NCBI GenBank assembly: GCA_018399395.1
Contig: JAGYOI010000035.1
Location: forward strand, 1-9,293
Direction: 5' to 3'
DNA from: Prolixibacteraceae bacterium
Lineage (GTDB): Bacteria > Bacteroidota > Bacteroidia > Bacteroidales > Prolixibacteraceae
Length of the DNA: 9,293 nucleotides
Of this stretch, positions 7,024-9,293 are shown one piece after another. The notes below the pieces were generated by a model. That model did not search any database. It was not told the origin of the DNA and worked only from the letters and a program-made list of their open reading frames with translations. Position numbers and translations under genes: made by a program. The first letter of the stretch is position 1. The number at the start of each line of letters is the position of its first letter.

Positions 7024-7143
7024 ACCCTGACTTTTCTACATGAATACCGGAAAACAACCCTGACTTTTCTACATGAATCACTGATTATTACCCTGACTAT
7101 TCTACATAAAACACTAAAAACAACCCTGACTTTTCTACATGTA
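7024..7143 (+). repeat. Tandem array: four 21-bp motifs at an exact 33-bp period
   Basis: The motif is A followed by CCCTGACTTTTCTACATGAA. Copies begin at 7024, 7057, 7090 and 7123. Copies 1 and 2 are identical, copy 3 differs at two positions and copy 4 at one. The 12-bp spacers between them (7045-7056, 7078-7089, 7111-7122) are dissimilar apart from a shared AAAACA or AAAAACA end in the first and third. The motif is not a palindrome. The array ends 26 bp before the TATATTTG box of the ATPase gene, so it occupies the upstream control region. The even spacing of about three helical turns puts all copies on nearly the same face of the DNA, as expected for a cooperative protein-binding array. 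No further copy was found before 7024 or elsewhere in the window. Confidence 0.9.
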
Positions 7144-7169
7144 AGTCGAATAATTCAATTTGCTTTGCT

Positions 7170-7177
7170 TATATTTG
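7170..7177 (+). promoter_or_regulatory. TATATTTG box of the ATPase gene
   Basis: TATATTTG matches TAnnTTTG exactly, but no TTG is found at the usual 18-21 bp upstream, so the promoter may depend on an activator. The box ends 5 bp before the ATG at 7183, so the predicted transcript would begin at or next to the start codon. Confidence 0.5.
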
Positions 7178-7182
7178 CATAT

Positions 7183-8520
7183 ATGTTTGCACGCGAAATA
7201 ATAGAAAGCTTCAGAAAATGGGCTGCGAAAGACACACGAAAACCATTGGTTTTAAGGGGTGCCCGTCAGGTTGGCAAAACCACATCGGTGAATATATTTG
7301 CGAAGGATTTTGACCAATACATATACCTAAACCTGGAAAGAAAAAATGAACGCGCTCTTTTCGAGAACGATTATTCTTTTAATGATTTATTGATGGCCTT
7401 GTTTCTTCACACTAAGAAGATACGCCATGGCCAAAAAACATTAATTTTTATAGACGAAATACAAAATTCAAGTCGTGCTATTAGTTTGTTGCGTTATTTT
7501 TACGAAGAAGCCAACGATTTGTATGTAATAGCTGCCGGTTCGTTACTGGAGACTATTTTGGACAGAAAAACATCTTTCCCTGTTGGGCGAGTCGAATACA
7601 TGGTATTGCATCCTGTTTCTTTTAAAGAATTTTTATGCGCAACTGATGAAAGTGAACTTGATAAAATAATAGAAAAAAATACAATACCTGAATATGCACA
7701 TGATGAGTTAACCCGTTTATTTAGAAAATATTTAACAATTGGCGGCATGCCCCAGGTGGTTGAAGAGTATATCAAAAATGAGGATATATCAGCACTTCAA
7801 CCAATATACGAAAGCTTGATATTATCGTATATCGATGATGTGGAAAAGTATGCACCAACTTCATCGCAGATACCATACATCCGCCATATCATATCAACTG
7901 CATTTGTTGAAGCCGGGAACCGCATCAAATTAGAGAATTTTGGTAATTCAACATATCGGTACAGGGAAATGAAGGAAGCTTTTACAACCATTGAAAAAAC
8001 CATGTTGTTTAAATTGGTTTACCCGTCAACTGAATGTGTTGTGCCTGCATTACCCAATCTGAAACGAAAACCCCGGTTACATACGCTCGATACAGGATTG
8101 ATTAACTTTTCGGCTGGTATATTTACAGATATGCTTACAGCAGTAAATGTTACAGATGTTTATCGTGGCAAAATAGCTGAACATATTGTTGGCCAGGAAT
8201 TACTTGCCAGGTCGAATAGCCCTATGGAGAAGCTGAAATTCTGGGTGAAAAGCAAAAAGCAATCACAAGCCGAAATTGATTACATTATTTCATATCGTGG
8301 GTTAATTATACCGATTGAAGTGAAATCGGGCAGTATTGGCAAACTACGGTCGTTACACCAGTTTATGGATTTGGCTCCACACCAGGTTGCTGTGCGGGTA
8401 TGGCAGGGTAAATTCAGCATAGAAAGGGCAAAAACAATTGCAGGAAAAGAATTTTCTTTAATTAACCTGCCATTTTACATGGTGCATCGAATCGAAAAAG
8501 AAATTGAAAAATGCTTATAA
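7183..8520 (+). CDS. AAA ATPase with C-terminal DUF4143 domain
   Basis: From the ATG at 7183 the product is 445 residues, the usual size for this family. The N-terminal AAA domain has Walker A GARQVGKT (26-33), Walker B LIFIDE (87-92) and a sensor-like AAGSLLE (117-123). The C-terminal half is DUF4143, with AEHIVGQELL (332-341) and AEIDYI (363-368) followed by PIEVKSG (377-383). E333, D366, E379 and K381 fit the acidic/Lys pattern of a PD-(D/E)xK nuclease fold, although cleavage activity is unproven in the family. The frame is open back to an ATG at 7003, but those 60 codons translate the tandem DNA repeats (LTFLHE-like every 11 residues) and precede the promoter box, so I reject that start. 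These proteins are numerous in Bacteroidota and their role is unknown. Confidence 0.87.
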   Translation: MFAREIIESFRKWAAKDTRKPLVLRGARQVGKTTSVNIFAKDFDQYIYLNLERKNERALFENDYSFNDLLMALFLHTKKIRHGQKTLIFIDEIQNSSRAISLLRYFYEEANDLYVIAAGSLLETILDRKTSFPVGRVEYMVLHPVSFKEFLCATDESELDKIIEKNTIPEYAHDELTRLFRKYLTIGGMPQVVEEYIKNEDISALQPIYESLILSYIDDVEKYAPTSSQIPYIRHIISTAFVEAGNRIKLENFGNSTYRYREMKEAFTTIEKTMLFKLVYPSTECVVPALPNLKRKPRLHTLDTGLINFSAGIFTDMLTAVNVTDVYRGKIAEHIVGQELLARSNSPMEKLKFWVKSKKQSQAEIDYIISYRGLIIPIEVKSGSIGKLRSLHQFMDLAPHQVAVRVWQGKFSIERAKTIAGKEFSLINLPFYMVHRIEKEIEKCL

Positions 8521-8532
8521 CCTGTATATTTG
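8504..8532 (+). promoter_or_regulatory. Promoter of the glmM-like gene, inside the end of the ATPase gene
   Basis: TTG (8504-8506), an 18-bp spacer, and TATATTTG (8525-8532) form a good Bacteroidota promoter. The predicted start near 8538 leaves about 18 nt of leader before the ATG at 8557. The upstream box lies within the last codons of the ATPase gene, so the two genes are close but separately expressed. Confidence 0.6.
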
Positions 8533-8556
8533 TAATAACAAAAAAACTCAACAAAG

Positions 8557-9293
8557 ATGACACTTATAAAATCGATATCCGGAATTCGCGGAACCATTGG
8601 AGGCAAGCCCGGTGAGGGCCTTTCACCACTCGATGTGGTAAAATTCAGTTCGGCTTATGCCACGTTTATCCAACAAAAAGCCGGCAAGCAAAACGCAAAA
8701 ATTGTTGTTGGCCGCGATGCCCGTATCTCGGGCGAAATGGTTAGTTCACTGGTTATTTCATCGTTAACGGCCATGGGTTGCAATGTGGTTAATATCGGGA
8801 TGGCATCGACACCAACCACCGAAATTGCCGTGCCTTCGGAGCAAGCCGACGGGGGAGTTATACTCACAGCCAGCCATAACCCCAAGCAGTGGAATGCCCT
8901 GAAATTGCTCAACGGAGAAGGTGAATTCCTGAATGGCGACGAAGGTGCTGAAATATTAAAAATAGCCGAAGAAGAAAACTTTAACTATTCTATTGTGGAT
9001 AAACTGGGACAAGTGGTCCAAAAAGATTATACACAGTTTCATATTTCAGAGGTACTGAAGCTCAGCCTTGTCGATGTTGAAAAAATTAAAGCGGCCAATT
9101 TTAAAGTGGCGGTTGATGCCGTGAACTCGGTTGGCGGAATCATTGTCCCCCAGATGCTCCGTGCACTTGGTGTTTCTAATATTGTAGAAATCAATTGTGA
9201 ACCTACCGGCCATTTTGCGCATACACCTGAACCGATTACCGAGAACCTGATTGATGTATCGGCACGTGTTAAAGCCGAAAATGTTGATGTGTG
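8557..9293 (+). CDS. glmM: Phosphoglucosamine mutase/phosphomannomutase (partial, right edge)
   Basis: The 245 codons present belong to the alpha-D-phosphohexomutase family. SISGIRGTIGG (6-16) is the N-terminal phosphate-contact motif, and S106 in TASHNP (104-109) is the serine that carries the catalytic phosphate. Domain 1 covers about residues 1-155 and domain 2 begins at VAVDAVNSVGG (around 187-197). The metal-binding DxDxDR loop is expected just after VKAENVDV, where the window ends. Bacteroidota proteins starting this way are normally annotated as phosphoglucosamine mutase, which makes glucosamine-1-phosphate for UDP-GlcNAc and peptidoglycan. Phosphomannomutase activity cannot be excluded without the C-terminal sugar-binding loop. 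The start is firm: it has its own promoter 25 bp upstream and no earlier ATG in frame near it. Confidence 0.85.
   Translation, partial: MTLIKSISGIRGTIGGKPGEGLSPLDVVKFSSAYATFIQQKAGKQNAKIVVGRDARISGEMVSSLVISSLTAMGCNVVNIGMASTPTTEIAVPSEQADGGVILTASHNPKQWNALKLLNGEGEFLNGDEGAEILKIAEEENFNYSIVDKLGQVVQKDYTQFHISEVLKLSLVDVEKIKAANFKVAVDAVNSVGGIIVPQMLRALGVSNIVEINCEPTGHFAHTPEPITENLIDVSARVKAENVDV

Noticed and set aside
7024..7143. The repeat array as a CRISPR array
   Set aside because: Spacers are only 12 bp, two of them share an A-rich end, the repeat is 21 bp, and no cas gene is nearby.
7003..7182. LTFLHE peptide repeats as a real N-terminal domain of the ATPase
   Set aside because: The segment lies upstream of the TAnnTTTG box, and the ATG at 7183 gives the normal family N-terminus; the peptide is best explained as translation of DNA repeats.

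Overview
The window looks like a chromosomal segment from a Bacteroidota bacterium, most likely Bacteroidales or Marinilabiliales. The reasons are moderate-to-low GC with AT-rich gaps, several promoters of the Bacteroidota type (a TAnnTTTG box with TTG about 18-21 bp upstream), little use of Shine-Dalgarno sequences, a succinate dehydrogenase/fumarate reductase operon in the order C-A-B with a single five-helix cytochrome b subunit, and a DUF4143 AAA ATPase of a kind common in this phylum. The lineage is inferred from these features; no marker gene was compared.

Left part (1-2396): the 5' end of a minus-strand gene with a signal-peptide-like start runs off the left edge and is divergent from a RimJ/RimL-type GNAT acetyltransferase (120-710, +). 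The gap after the acetyltransferase holds a consensus promoter followed about 100 bp later by a strong intrinsic terminator with no ORF between them, so it may encode a small RNA. A class V aminotransferase/cysteine desulfurase-like enzyme (2396-930, -) converges on it.

Middle part (2540-6813): on the minus strand, a two-gene unit (an MmcQ/YjbR-family protein, then a small S4 RNA-binding protein) lies downstream of the sdhCAB operon and is separated from it by a terminator. sdhC encodes the membrane cytochrome b, sdhA the flavoprotein and sdhB the iron-sulfur protein. Together they form the membrane complex that interconverts succinate and fumarate using the quinone pool. A GC-rich double-hairpin element resembling an interspersed repeat fills the sdhA-sdhB gap.

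Right part (6814-9293): an AT-rich stretch leads into four copies of a 21-bp motif at an exact 33-bp period, ending 26 bp before a TAnnTTTG box and the start of a DUF4143 AAA ATPase (true start probably 7183). The repeats happen to be open in the ATPase frame and can be mistaken for 60 extra N-terminal residues. Behind it, with its own promoter, is the 5' part of a phosphoglucosamine mutase gene (glmM-like) cut by the right edge.

Most of the genes are ordinary housekeeping or metabolic genes. The three items most worth a second look are the 33-bp repeat array in front of the ATPase, the candidate small RNA at about 806-905, and the hairpin element inside the sdh operon.
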